DNA of 29,750 nt. It comes from M3007 sp031398055 (lineage in GTDB: Bacteria > Bacteroidota > Bacteroidia > Chitinophagales > Saprospiraceae). This document shows positions 1 to 9,300 of the stretch, one piece after another. How positions within the stretch are numbered: the first letter of the stretch is position 1; each line of letters begins with the position of its first letter. The translations under genes and the position numbers were made by a program. The notes beneath the pieces were generated by a model. That model ran no database searches, was not told where the DNA came from, and saw nothing but the letters and a program-made list of their open reading frames with translations. The stretch covers positions 1-29,750 of the forward strand of contig JANNMS010000274.1 in NCBI GenBank assembly GCA_031398055.1, given 5' to 3'.

Positions 1-1
1 T

Positions 2-490
2 ACCGATTTTGGCCGCGAAAACTATGCTTCGGCGGCGGATGGAAAAGTTGCGGTGAGTTGGGTTTCAACTGAAAATCGGGATTTGAAAAATTCAAACTCG
101 CCACTTATTTCATTGAAAATCAAAGCCTTGCGTGATGTTTCGCTATCTGATGTTTTGAAAATTGACGACTCGCGGCTGCGCCCGGAAGCCTATTTTGGAC
201 ACGACGAAATCCGGAAAATTGACCTGCGGTTTTTGGAAAAAAATAGGGTAGGCGAGGTGTTTAAAATTTACCCAAACCCCGCCGCCGACCAGTTATTTTT
301 TGAATTTTCAAATGAAAAAGCGACCCCGCTTTCTTGGCAAATCTTCGATTTGACAGGCAGTGAAATCTCGCGCGGCGAGTCCCAAAACCAACCCGAAAAA
401 CTGGACATTTCCAATTTGCCGACAGGCAGTTTTTACCTAAAAATAAATGTCGGCTCGGAAGTTTTCGGGAAAGTTTTTTTCAAAAAGTAG
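2..490 (+). CDS. C-terminal fragment of a secreted protein with T9SS type A sorting domain
   Basis: The reading frame is open from the first bases of the window, so this is the 3' end of a larger gene; the GTG at 53 is internal. The visible 162 residues hold a short stretch (roughly AADGKVAVSWVST) typical of the end of a beta-sandwich domain, a linker, and then a C-terminal module of about 75 residues. That module begins with the motif FKIYPNPAADQLFF and ends with LPTGSFYLKINVGSEVFGKVFFKK. This is the pattern of the Por secretion system (type IX) C-terminal signal of Bacteroidota, which is cleaved at the outer membrane while the cargo is released or anchored. The function of the cargo cannot be told from this fragment. 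No terminator is visible in the 81 bp before the next gene. Confidence 0.85.
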   Translation, partial: TDFGRENYASAADGKVAVSWVSTENRDLKNSNSPLISLKIKALRDVSLSDVLKIDDSRLRPEAYFGHDEIRKIDLRFLEKNRVGEVFKIYPNPAADQLFFEFSNEKATPLSWQIFDLTGSEISRGESQNQPEKLDISNLPTGSFYLKINVGSEVFGKVFFKK

Positions 491-571
491 CCAAAATTTG
501 GGCAGTCATCCGCGAGGTCTTTCTAATATTGCCAGCCGTTTTTTGATTTAAAATTTTCCAATTTAGAAATA

Positions 572-2401
572 ATGAAGCCGACCAATATCAAAGACCCCGA
601 ATATTTCCATAAAGTTGTGGATTGCCAAAAAGCCTGTCCCGCGCACACACCCGTGCCGGAATACATCCGTTTGATTGCCGCCGGGCGGTACACCGATGCG
701 TACATGGTCAATTGGGAATCCAATGTTTTTCCTGGGGTTTTGGGCAGGACTTGCGACCGTCCGTGCGAACCTGCGTGCCGTCGCGGGCGGTTGGAAGATG
801 AAGAACCGGTGGCGATTTGCCGTTTGAAAAGGGTCGCTGCCGACAACAAATCCGATATCACCCACCTCCTGCCGCGTGCGCCAGAGCAAAAAAACGGCAA
901 AAAAATCGCCATCATCGGTGCAGGCCCGGCCTCGTTGACCGTCGCCCGCGACCTCGCACCGCTCGGCTACGAAATCCATATTTTCGACAACCAAGACCTC
1001 GGCGGGGGGATGATGCGTTCGCAAATTCCGTCGTTTCGGCTGCCGGAAACGGTTTTGAACGACGAGGTTGGCTACATTTTGGGCATCGGCGGCATCACCA
1101 CACATTTCAAAACTTACGTTTCGAGTTTGCAGGAAATTTTGGACAAAAACTACGATGCCATTTTCGTCGGCACGGGTGCACCGCGCGGAAAAGACTTGCC
1201 AAAATTGCCAGGCAGGTGGGAAGCAAAAGAACAAATCCACATCGGAATCGAATGGTTGGCGAGCGTCGCGTTCGAGCACACCGCAAAAATTGGTAAAAAC
1301 GTTATCGTTTTGGGCGGCGGAAACACGGCGATGGACTGTTGCCGCACTTCAAAACGCATCGGCGGCGATTCGGTGACGGTCGTCGTGCGCTCCGGTTTTA
1401 AAACGATGAAAGCCTCGCCCTGGGAAATTGAGGACGCGCAACGCGAGGACATCCCGATTTTGAACAATATGCCACCAAAAGAATTTGTGGTGGAGAATGG
1501 AAAATTGGTCGGAATGTTATTTGAAAAAGTAAAAGAACAGAAAGATGAATATGGCCGCCGGGAATTGGTGCCGACCGGCGAACCGGACGTTTTTTTGCCC
1601 GCCGACGAGGTGCTTTTGGCCATCGGACAGGAAAATGCGTTCCCGTGGATTGAGCGAAATTTGGGGATTGCTTTTGACAAATGGGAAACGCCGGTGCTCG
1701 ATCCGGTGACTTTTCAAAGCACGTTGCCGAACGTTTTTTTTGGCGGCGACTCGGCTTTTGGTCCAAAAAACGTCATCACGGCGGTCGCGCACGGGCATCA
1801 GGCCGCGATTTCGATTGACCTTTTTTGTCAGGGACGCGACTTGAAAAATGAACGACTCGCCCCGACCGTCAATTTGATTCACCAAAAAATGGGCATCCAC
1901 GAATGGAGTTACGATTCCGGCGTGGACGATCACGCACGTTTCAAAGTGCCGCACGCCGACAAAAAACTGAGTTTGAAAGATCGAAAAATGGAAGTCGAAC
2001 TCGGTTTTGACCAAAAAATCGGATACAAAGAGGCGCAACGTTGTCTGAACTGCGATGTTCAGACTATTTTTTCCGAAAAACTTTGCATCGAATGCGATGC
2101 CTGCATGGATATCTGCCCGACTTCTTGCATTTCGTTTGTCGAAAATGGTGAGGAAATGGATTTGCGGACGCGGCTTTCCGCGCCGGCGCTGAATTTGACG
2201 CAGGATTTGTACGTTTCGGATTCGCTGAAAACCATGCGGGTCATGGTCAAAGACGAAGACCTGTGTTTGCACTGCGGCTTGTGCGCCGAACGCTGCCCGA
2301 CAGCGGCGTGGGACATGGTGAAACATTTGTATTCGGTGACGAAAGCAGGCAGCATGGAATATTCTTGCCAGCAAAAACATGGGATGGCGGCGATTGGGTG
2401 A
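572..2401 (+). CDS. GltD-like FAD/NADPH oxidoreductase with C-terminal [4Fe-4S] ferredoxin domain
   Basis: This is a cytoplasmic flavoprotein of the glutamate synthase small-subunit family. An N-terminal iron-sulfur domain holds C18, C21, C61, C65 and C69. An FAD-binding motif GAGPASLTVARDL lies near residues 116-128, with Ser where most relatives have Gly (GAGPAG). An NADPH motif VLGGGNTAMDC lies near 246-256, and the GGDSAFGP motif that closes the FAD fold near 391-398. Beyond residue 490 it has a ferredoxin-like extension: C491/C494, then C505-C508-C511-C515 and C565-C568-C571-C575, two classic CxxCxxCxxxC clusters. GltD proper is about 470 residues, so the last 120 or so are an added electron-transfer module, as in NfnB/GltD-like subunits that pass electrons between NAD(P)H and ferredoxin partners. 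No GltB large subunit or oxoacid oxidoreductase is adjacent, so the electron partner is unknown. The next gene follows after 18 bp. Confidence 0.88.
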   Translation: MKPTNIKDPEYFHKVVDCQKACPAHTPVPEYIRLIAAGRYTDAYMVNWESNVFPGVLGRTCDRPCEPACRRGRLEDEEPVAICRLKRVAADNKSDITHLLPRAPEQKNGKKIAIIGAGPASLTVARDLAPLGYEIHIFDNQDLGGGMMRSQIPSFRLPETVLNDEVGYILGIGGITTHFKTYVSSLQEILDKNYDAIFVGTGAPRGKDLPKLPGRWEAKEQIHIGIEWLASVAFEHTAKIGKNVIVLGGGNTAMDCCRTSKRIGGDSVTVVVRSGFKTMKASPWEIEDAQREDIPILNNMPPKEFVVENGKLVGMLFEKVKEQKDEYGRRELVPTGEPDVFLPADEVLLAIGQENAFPWIERNLGIAFDKWETPVLDPVTFQSTLPNVFFGGDSAFGPKNVITAVAHGHQAAISIDLFCQGRDLKNERLAPTVNLIHQKMGIHEWSYDSGVDDHARFKVPHADKKLSLKDRKMEVELGFDQKIGYKEAQRCLNCDVQTIFSEKLCIECDACMDICPTSCISFVENGEEMDLRTRLSAPALNLTQDLYVSDSLKTMRVMVKDEDLCLHCGLCAERCPTAAWDMVKHLYSVTKAGSMEYSCQQKHGMAAIG

Positions 2402-2419
2402 TTTTTTAGTATTCAAATT

Positions 2420-3019
2420 ATGAAAAAGCAAGTCTGGTTCGTCCTTCTTTTTTGCATCGGTTTGGCCTTTTTCGAAGCCTGCATTGGCACGAGTTGCGAT
2501 TGCCCGAACACGTTGCCATTTTTCAATTTTGAAAAATTGAAAGTGGAAACTATCCACCAAAATACTTTTGGAGAACCGCTTCGATTGGCTTTGACCGCCG
2601 ACAGCGTAATTTTTTTGGCAAAATGTCAATCCAAGTGGCCGAATTTCACCCCATCGGCTTTCGGTTGCAGTTGTTTGGAAAATGGTGACCGGGGCCCAAA
2701 AATTCCAATTTTAGGTTTCAATATCATCGCTGACCAAGATTTCAATGACAGTTTACCTGCTGGCGTATCGCTCAACTCGCTTTTTTTTGCCACCGATTCT
2801 TACTATTCTATCACTGAAAAATTAGAACCGACGCGGCTTTTTCCGTTGGATGACTTGACCAATTTGACACCTTTTTCTTATGGACAAGAGCAAAGTTTGT
2901 TGTTGATTCTTGGCCAAATTCCTGAAAAATCATTTCCGAAGGGCGTAAAATTTACAATTGATTGTTTTAAAACAGACAGCAGCCGTGCCTCGGTAACGAC
3001 TTCGGCCATTCAATTTTAG
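2420..3019 (+). CDS. Putative secreted lipoprotein, unknown function
   Basis: A 199-residue protein with a basic start (MKKQ), a hydrophobic stretch to about residue 20 and then FFEAC, a loose lipobox that would put the lipid on Cys21. It could instead be an ordinary signal peptide. The mature part opens with a cysteine cluster (C21, C26, C28) and has further cysteines, including a GCSCLENG segment, so disulfides in the periplasm or on the cell surface are likely. A segment around LPAGVSLNSLFFATDSYYSITE resembles a beta-rich Bacteroidota lipoprotein domain (DUF5034-like proteins come to mind, not verified). It lies 18 bp after the oxidoreductase gene and is followed by a strong terminator, so it is probably the last gene of that transcript, though no functional link is apparent. 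Confidence 0.7.
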   Translation: MKKQVWFVLLFCIGLAFFEACIGTSCDCPNTLPFFNFEKLKVETIHQNTFGEPLRLALTADSVIFLAKCQSKWPNFTPSAFGCSCLENGDRGPKIPILGFNIIADQDFNDSLPAGVSLNSLFFATDSYYSITEKLEPTRLFPLDDLTNLTPFSYGQEQSLLLILGQIPEKSFPKGVKFTIDCFKTDSSRASVTTSAIQF

Positions 3020-3048
3020 CGGTCAATTTCCACATCTAAAAAAATCAA

Positions 3049-3088
3049 AAAAAAGGGTTCGACTGCCGAAGCAAGCGAACCCTTTTTT
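3049..3088 (+). terminator. Rho-independent terminator after the lipoprotein gene
   Basis: GGGTTCG at 3055-3061 pairs perfectly with CGAACCC at 3076-3082. The stem is extended by the A run before it and the T run after it (3083-3088), with a 14-nt loop. It separates the oxidoreductase/lipoprotein unit from moeA-moaC. The A run on the 5' side would also give a weaker terminator on the opposite strand. Confidence 0.85.
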
Positions 3089-3136
3089 ACTTAAAAAATG
3101 GAGTAAAATTTACTCAAAATTTACTTAAAAAATATG
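3089..3136 (+). repeat. Duplicated start-codon context upstream of moeA
   Basis: ACTTAAAAAATG at 3089-3100 is repeated as ACTTAAAAAATATG at 3123-3136, where the last ATG is the moeA start. The upstream copy gives a two-codon ORF (ATG GAG TAA). Between them GAGTAAA-A-TTTACTC (3101-3115) is a perfect 7-1-7 inverted repeat. It could be a small leader control element or a chance AT-rich duplication. Confidence 0.35.
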
Positions 3137-4330
3137 GTCTCCGTCGAACAAGCCACCGAATTAATTTTCCAAAATCTGATGTCGTTCGGTTCAGAACTTG
3201 TGCCGATTGGCAAGGCCACCGGACGGATTTTAGCCCAAAATCTTTGTGCCGACCGACCTTTTCCGCCCTTCGATCGGGTTTCGATGGACGGCATCGCGTT
3301 GCGGGTGGATGATTTTTTTTCTGGAAAAAAGACTTTCAAAATCGTCGGTTTGCAGGCCGCCGGGCAATCTCCAAAAACAATAAAACATCCCGGCGACTGC
3401 CTCGAAATCATGACCGGCGCGGTTTTGCCCGGCGGTGCGGACTCGATAGTTCGGTACGAAGATTTAAAAATTGAAAACGGTTTTGCAGAAATAATTTTGG
3501 AAAAAATAGAACGCTGGCAAAACATCCACCGGCAAGGAATTGACCGAAAAATCGGCGACCTGCTCGTGGCTGCCGGGACTCGAATTTCGCCCGCCGAAAT
3601 TGCGACCGCCGCGACGATTGGTTTGTCAAAAATCGAAGTTGCGCGGCTGCCAAAAACAGCAGTGATTTCGACCGGCGACGAACTCGTTTCGGTTGAAAAA
3701 CTGCCGCTGCCGCACCAAATCCGGATGTCGAATGCCCATGCAATCCACTCAGTTTTGCTCGGTTTTGGCATCGAAGCCACGATTTTTCACTTGCCTGACT
3801 CGCCCAAAATTTTAAAAAAACGGCTGGCAAAAATTTTAGAAAAATACCCGCTCGTCATTTTGAGCGGGGCAGTTTCGAAAGGAAAACTGGATTTTTTGCC
3901 CCAAATTTTGCCGGAATTGGGCGTTGAAAAAGTGTTTCACCGCGTCGCGCAGCGTCCCGGAAACCCGTTTTGGTTTGGTCGGCGGGGCGATGAAAACATC
4001 GTTTTTGCGCCGCCCGGCAACCCGGTTTCTACTTTTATGGTGACGCACCGATACATTTTGCCCTGGCTGCGGGCGAGTTTTGGGATGCCAAAAACGCCCC
4101 AAGAATTTGCCGTTTTGACTGAAAAAGTAAATTTCAAACCCGATTTGACTTATTTTTTGCAGGTGAAATTGTCGTCGGGAAATGATGGCCGTTTGTTGGC
4201 TTCGCCCGTTTTTGGGCACGGCTCTGGCGACCTCGCCAATTTGAACGACTCAGATGCTTTTTTGGAATTGCCGCGTGGCCGGGAGGTTTTTGAGGCGGGC
4301 GAGGCATTTTCAATCATTCGTTTTCGGTAA
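3134..4330 (+). CDS. moeA: Molybdopterin molybdenumtransferase MoeA
   Basis: MoeA inserts molybdate into adenylylated molybdopterin in the last step of molybdenum cofactor synthesis, in the cytoplasm. Length (398) is normal for the family. Visible signatures are PPFDRVSMDGIA at about 44-55 (Asp52 matches the catalytic Asp of the MDG motif), MTGAVLPGGADSIVRYED at 93-110, ISTGDEL at 178-184 (Glu183 matches the conserved Glu) and PPGNPVSTF at 293-301 in the C-terminal domain. The loop that reads SGGVSxGxxD in most homologues is SGAVSKGKLD here (244-253), with Ala for the second Gly; the key Asp is kept. The start at 3134 leaves the expected N-terminus. moaC follows after 38 bp on the same strand, so the two form a small Moco operon; moaA, moaD, moaE and mogA are not in the window. 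Confidence 0.93.
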   Translation: MVSVEQATELIFQNLMSFGSELVPIGKATGRILAQNLCADRPFPPFDRVSMDGIALRVDDFFSGKKTFKIVGLQAAGQSPKTIKHPGDCLEIMTGAVLPGGADSIVRYEDLKIENGFAEIILEKIERWQNIHRQGIDRKIGDLLVAAGTRISPAEIATAATIGLSKIEVARLPKTAVISTGDELVSVEKLPLPHQIRMSNAHAIHSVLLGFGIEATIFHLPDSPKILKKRLAKILEKYPLVILSGAVSKGKLDFLPQILPELGVEKVFHRVAQRPGNPFWFGRRGDENIVFAPPGNPVSTFMVTHRYILPWLRASFGMPKTPQEFAVLTEKVNFKPDLTYFLQVKLSSGNDGRLLASPVFGHGSGDLANLNDSDAFLELPRGREVFEAGEAFSIIRFR

Positions 4331-4331
4331 A

Positions 4332-4366
4332 ATTCATAATTCATCATTTATCATTCATCATTTTAA
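4332..4366 (+). repeat. AT-rich TTCAT/TCATCATT direct repeats between moeA and moaC
   Basis: The 38-bp moeA-moaC gap is almost entirely made of short imperfect repeats of ATTCAT and TCATCATTT. Nothing like a Shine-Dalgarno sequence is seen. It may serve as an unstructured ribosome landing zone for the TTG start of moaC, or be a remnant of a simple repeat. Confidence 0.45.
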
Positions 4367-4368
4367 AA

Positions 4369-4845
4369 TTGGAATTTTCACACCTCGACCCAGCCACCGG
4401 CCAACCAAAAATGGTGGACGTTTCTGAAAAAAAAATCACGTTGCGAACTGCCACCGCGCAGGCAATCGTGGTTTTGCCGCCCGAAATTTTGGCGACCGCC
4501 GAGCGCGGCGAAATTTTTTCAAAAAAAGGGCCAGTCATCGCCACCGCAATCATCGCCGGGGTGATGGCTGCCAAAAAAACGGGCGATTTAATACCGTTTT
4601 GCCACCCGCTTGGTTTGGAAAAATGCGATTTTTCGACCGACCTCAATTTTGAAACGGGCGAATTGACCCTCGAATGCACGACTGGTTTGCATGGAAAAAC
4701 GGGTGTGGAAATGGAGGCTTTGACCGCCGTTTCCGTCGCGGCTTTGACGGTTTATGACATGTGCAAAGCGGTTTCAAAAGGCATCGTGATTCGAGAAATT
4801 CGGCTTTTGAAAAAGACAGGCGGCAAAAGTGATTTTGCAGTCTAA
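4369..4845 (+). CDS. moaC: Cyclic pyranopterin monophosphate synthase MoaC
   Basis: MoaC works with MoaA to turn GTP into cyclic pyranopterin monophosphate, the first stage of molybdenum cofactor synthesis. The 158 residues match the family in full: FSHLDPATGQPKMVDVSEK at the start, KKGPV (Lys53), PFCHPL (His79), GVEMEALTAV (Glu114, Glu116) and YDMCKAVSKG (Asp130, Lys133), the residues that line the active site in studied MoaC proteins. The start is TTG at 4369: the family N-terminus begins exactly there and no in-frame ATG lies in the short upstream gap. The 3' end overlaps the convergent methyltransferase gene by 4 bp. Co-transcription with moeA is likely. Confidence 0.93.
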   Translation: MEFSHLDPATGQPKMVDVSEKKITLRTATAQAIVVLPPEILATAERGEIFSKKGPVIATAIIAGVMAAKKTGDLIPFCHPLGLEKCDFSTDLNFETGELTLECTTGLHGKTGVEMEALTAVSVAALTVYDMCKAVSKGIVIREIRLLKKTGGKSDFAV

Positions 4846-5534
4846 ATTTTTTGCAACTCCCACAGCATCAACGATTTATCATCAAACTCTCCGTGCATTT
4901 CCGTGCAATTTTCCACCAAAACTTCGAGCGGTTTTGGAAAATGAAAAGGCGCAATTTCCAAATTCAGCGGTCGCCAATATCCTGTTTGGATGTCTTTATT
5001 TTCCGTCAAATTTGGGAAAGAAGTGGTCAGCAAAAACCGACAGCCGCTGCGTTTCAGGCTTTCAATGGCGCGCCAAATATTTTCAAAAGACAAATGCACG
5101 AGGCAATCCCGAACCAAAACGCAGTCCATTTTTGGCAACGGATCGGTGAGCAAATCGAGTTTTTGAAATGAAATATTTTCAGTAGAAAATTTTTGCCGGT
5201 TCGCTTCCACCAAATCCGAAACAATGTCCGCGCCGAGGTATTGAATTCCAGATAAATCGGTGATTTTCAACCAATTGAAATCGCCGCACGGCAGATCGAG
5301 CAAAGTTTTTACCTCATATTTTTTGAGCAAAATGGGCAGTTCGCGGCGCAAAGTTTCGGTTTGCCGAAGTTCCGAACCCGCGCCGGAGACGGATTCCCGG
5401 CTTCGCCAATATCTTTTTTGGTAAGTTTCTGTGAAGATTTCTTCGACCGTTTTTTGGTCGAATTGCTGTTTTTTAACTCGGTGGTGGAATCGCCAGATGT
5501 GATAATATTTTTTTAAAATGGACAAAAAAGACAT
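4842..5534 (-). CDS. Class I SAM-dependent methyltransferase
   Basis: A 230-residue cytoplasmic protein with a Rossmann-type SAM-binding motif I, LLDLPCGDFNWLK, near residue 80. It is followed by an acidic end of strand 2 (YLGADIVSDLV) and a motif near the middle, DCVLVRDCLVHLSFENI, that looks like strand 4 and its helix. The N-terminal 50 residues are basic and may bind the substrate or the membrane surface. The substrate is not evident. ATG at 5534 is chosen; a TTG at 5540, overlapping the stop of the upstream gene, would add two residues. Only 2 bp separate it from that upstream barrel-like gene, so they are translationally linked. Its end overlaps moaC tail-to-tail without a visible terminator. 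Confidence 0.8.
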   Translation of the reverse strand: MSFLSILKKYYHIWRFHHRVKKQQFDQKTVEEIFTETYQKRYWRSRESVSGAGSELRQTETLRRELPILLKKYEVKTLLDLPCGDFNWLKITDLSGIQYLGADIVSDLVEANRQKFSTENISFQKLDLLTDPLPKMDCVLVRDCLVHLSFENIWRAIESLKRSGCRFLLTTSFPNLTENKDIQTGYWRPLNLEIAPFHFPKPLEVLVENCTEMHGEFDDKSLMLWELQKI

Positions 5535-5536
5535 TT

Positions 5537-6271
5537 TCAAAAAATAAAACTGATAAAAAGCAAATTTGGAAATTTTCCATTTCCACCAAAATCAATCACC
5601 CGACCGGAATCAGAAAACGGAAGTCCTCCCTCCGGCACCACGGTTGTTTTACTAAATTCCCATTCCAAAGGCAAGTCGAGTTCGATTCCGATGCTCAATC
5701 TGGGCAAAATGAAAAATTGGCAACCTGAAAAAACAGCGACCGATGGCGTGTTCGATTTGATTTCGCCGGTGGATTTGTACTCATTTACGGTCATTCCGTT
5801 GAAAATCAATTTTCGGTGACTATCACTTTTTGACTCCGTCCGGGCAAAGCCAAAATTGCCGCCCAACCAAAACCGAAACCTATTTCTGGTAAATTGCCGC
5901 TCGGCTCCGATGCTGATTTTCCATGCCTTTTTGTCGATCATCGAAACATAAGTTTGCAAAGAATCCACTTTTGGAGTGGAAATGTCTACCCCAATTTTTT
6001 GTTTAAAAAAACCGGGGACGAGCCGCACCGCCCACGTTTTTGCCCATTTTTCGGTGGTTGGCGGTGCGATTTGATATTTAAAAATAAAATTCAGGCCCGA
6101 TTTGTTTTCCAAAAAATAATTGAAATCCACGCCGATTTCATGGCGAAAAGGTGATTGGTTTGGTTCTGTGGAAGTTTGGGCGTGGACAAAATTCGCTGAA
6201 ATGAATAATAAAATGGCTGAAAAAACAGCTGAATTGGCTGCACGTTTCCAATTTTGAAAAGTTGAAATCAT
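5537..6271 (-). CDS. Outer-membrane beta-barrel-like protein, unknown function
   Basis: 244 residues with a clear signal peptide (hydrophobic run AVFSAILLFISANFVHA, likely cut before QTSTEP near residue 32). The mature part is rich in alternating aromatic/polar stretches such as IGVDFNYFLE, LNFIFKYQIA, AVRLVPGFF and FRFWLGGNFGF, and ends in the aromatic LLFISFIF. These are features of small outer-membrane barrels of the OmpW/OprF-like or DUF3575-like kind. The last residue is Phe, a common barrel-insertion signal. No specific family is recognised. It is the first gene of a two-gene unit with the methyltransferase. Confidence 0.65.
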   Translation of the reverse strand: MISTFQNWKRAANSAVFSAILLFISANFVHAQTSTEPNQSPFRHEIGVDFNYFLENKSGLNFIFKYQIAPPTTEKWAKTWAVRLVPGFFKQKIGVDISTPKVDSLQTYVSMIDKKAWKISIGAERQFTRNRFRFWLGGNFGFARTESKSDSHRKLIFNGMTVNEYKSTGEIKSNTPSVAVFSGCQFFILPRLSIGIELDLPLEWEFSKTTVVPEGGLPFSDSGRVIDFGGNGKFPNLLFISFIF

Positions 6272-6302
6272 GTGATAAATTTTTTGGGTAAATGTAGGAA
6301 TT

Positions 6303-6368
6303 GGAGGTCGGAATTTATTCCGACCCTACAAAACTTGCCTGAAATGGTCGGAATAAATTCCGACCTCC
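6303..6368. repeat. Perfect 23-bp inverted repeat, copy 1 of the GGAGGTCGGAAT family
   Basis: The 23-bp arm at 6303-6325 is the exact reverse complement of 6346-6368, with a 20-nt loop. Each arm contains its own palindrome (GGTCGGAAT-TT-ATTCCGACC), so the DNA can fold in two ways. It fills the gap between the convergently placed end of the haloperoxidase gene and the start of the barrel gene (both minus strand) and could act as a terminator or transcript stabiliser. A diverged second copy is at 24243-24296. Confidence 0.9.
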
Positions 6369-6374
6369 ATTTCG

Positions 6375-9300
6375 TCATTTTTGCACCGCCACTTTCAAAA
6401 CCACATCCCGCTCGCCCGCCGTTTCAATTTTCAAAAAATAAACCCCGCTCGGCACGTCCAAAATTTCGATTTCAAACGGTTCACGGCTGGCTGTCAAGTT
6501 CCAATTTTTGATTTTCCGGCCATCCATGCTGCTCAAATTCAAAGCAATTTCCCGGTTTTCGAGCGGCGACAAATTGACAAAAAACCGTTCCGACGCTGGA
6601 TTTGGGAAAATTCTGATTTTGTCAAAATTCGGAAAGTCCAAATTTTCAATTTTTGAAAAAACCTCCGAACCATCGCGGTTGACCATTTTTAACCTGTAAA
6701 AATTCGAGCCGTCGAGCGGTCGGTCGTCGTTTTCCGAAAAATATAAAACCTCGCCAGACGTGCCGCGAGCGTCAATTTTTAAAATGGGTTCAAAGTTTTT
6801 GTCGGCCAATTTGTCATTCTGTAACAATCCGCTGCGTTCGATGACAAAATAATCACGCGTTTCATCGGGCGATTTTGGGTTGGAAATCCATTGTAAAACG
6901 GCGGCGTTTCCCGATTTTTTTACATTAAAAACCAGTTCGTCAGCCTCGGCGAGGCGGTTTGCGGAAACGGCGATGAATTGCTCTTTTTCACAAATCGGCT
7001 GCCAATTTGAGGTGTAAAAATTGACTTTCACAAAGTAGTTTCCGGGAGTTAAATTATTGATTGTCTGCGAGTTGGCAGCGCAATCGCCTGCACAATTGAA
7101 AACACGCTGCCACGTCGAATTGAAAATTTGGATTTGTGAAATTGGGGCTGTCAAACCATTTATTTTCAAATTTCCAGCACCGGGAACGACTGAAATTTGG
7201 TCGCAATTCGTTCCGCCGCTGCTGCCAGAGACGTTGACAAATTGTTCTTTTTCACAAATCGGCTGCCAGTTTGAGGTGTAAAAATTGACTTTTACAAAGT
7301 ACTTTCCGGCGGTTAAATTATTGATTGTGTGCGTGTTAACTGAACAATCTCCCGAACAATTGAAAACGCGCTGCCACGTCGAATTGAAAACTTGGATTTG
7401 GGAAACCGGTGCGGTCAAACCACCGATGTCGATTTTTCCACTGCCCGGCGCGATTGAAATATTCGAGCAATTCACGCCGCCGCCGGACGTGGAAATAGTG
7501 ACCTGCGATGTGCAATTTGCCGACAGGCCAGCCGAATTTGTCACCGTAACCAAAACCGGAAATGTGCCCGCCGCAGAAAATGAATTGGGCGAAACGGTGG
7601 TCGTCAAAGTGCCGCAACCCGCCGTGCTGCTCGCCACGACATCAGCTGCCGCGATGGAAACCGAGCCGCCGCCGGACGGCAAATTTTTGGAAATATTTTT
7701 ACAAATCACGGTCGGCGGAACGGTGCAACCGCCTCCGGAAACTTGGATAAATTGTTCTTTTTCACAAATCGGCTGCCAGTTGGAGGTGTAAAAATTGACT
7801 TTCACAAAGTAATTTCCTGCAGGTAAATCATTGATTGTCTGTGAGTTGGCTGCACAATTGCCTGCACAATTAAAAACACGTTGCCACGTAGAATTGAAAA
7901 TTTGGATTTGAGAAATGGGGGCGTTCAAACCCGCGACGGTGATGTTTCCAGCACCTGAATTTATTGAAATATTCGTGCAGGAAACGGCCTGCGATTTCCA
8001 CGGCAACTGCAAAACCCGCTGCGCTGCGAGTTCGCCGAGCCGCAAACCTTCCTCGCAATCCATTTTAAAATGGACGCCGAGCGGGATTCTGGATTCGGCA
8101 TTTTCGACGCCGTGCTGCCGAAAAGAAGTAAAAGTTCGGGACGTGCCGATAAAATCGGTGCGACCCTCGTGGCTTTTGTCGGTGAAAATGTAATTGCCGG
8201 GATGCTCCGGCGTGTTTTCAAAAAGGCTCGAAAAAATGCCCGACATCACGCCGCCAAAACCCGAATGACCAGAAGGGTAGGCCGGAAAAGCGGGCGTGAC
8301 GCCTTGCGCCCCCGAAATCGGGTTGTTCAAATTGGTCGTCCAACTGGCCGCTGCCGGAATTTGCTGGGACATCACCCGACGAATGAAAGAAACCGGACGT
8401 TCGACATTGTACACATATTTTGAATGCCAGACTGCGATGGCCGCGTCGTTGCTGGCCACGCCGAGTTTGGCATACATTTCAATTGATTTTGCTAAATTCA
8501 GATTTTCCAAAACTATCATTTGATTTGCCACGGAAATGCCCCGCGCCGGCGGCGAAAAAGTCACCCCGGTGATGTCGTCGCTCCAATATTCGGCAATCCA
8601 TTTTTGTTCGTAGGCTGCCGGGACGTTGTTTTTTATGTCATTTACTGCTTCGAAAACCTGCCGCGCCTCTTCGTAAAATGGGCTGCCAGGAGTTTCAGAA
8701 TATGGCAACGGCGGCTGGGCAAGTTTTTCATTTTGCGACATCGCCATCAATCGTGCAGTGCCATGAAATGGCGAAACGGCGCGGCCAAAATCGGGAAACG
8801 TCGGTTGCCAAAGCCCCGGCCCGGCAGGCGGAACGTAACTTGTCGGCTGCGGATTTGGCCAAGAAGTCGAGGCAATCGGGTCGGTTTGCAACCAAATCCA
8901 AAGGGCATCGGCGATGGAATTTCCCCAATTTTCAGATTGAGAAAGCATCGCCGGAGAGATTTGCCCGGCAAATTGATTGTGAAATTGCACCCGCAACGTC
9001 TCGATTTTTGAAAACCTCGTGGGCTGCGTGGCACTCAAATATTGAAAAAACCGGGTCATCAAATTGGAATATGCCGCGTTCACCGCCGCCGGAAAATGGT
9101 ACGGCGCGCCTGCCTGGGGGTCGGGCAAGTTCAAACCGGGCAGCGAATTTTCAAGCGAATTGAAACCCGGCATGCCCGGCACGCAGGTTTCGTAACCCGC
9201 CAAACCGAGGTAGGCCATCGCTACAGAAATCGGTGCTGGGCGAAAACCATTGCCATATCGGTCGATTTCGAGGAGCAATTTGTTCCATTCGAGCGGGACG

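Noticed and set aside
563..1279. Minus-strand ORFs opposite the oxidoreductase
   Set aside because: They are low-complexity shadows of the well-supported plus-strand gene.
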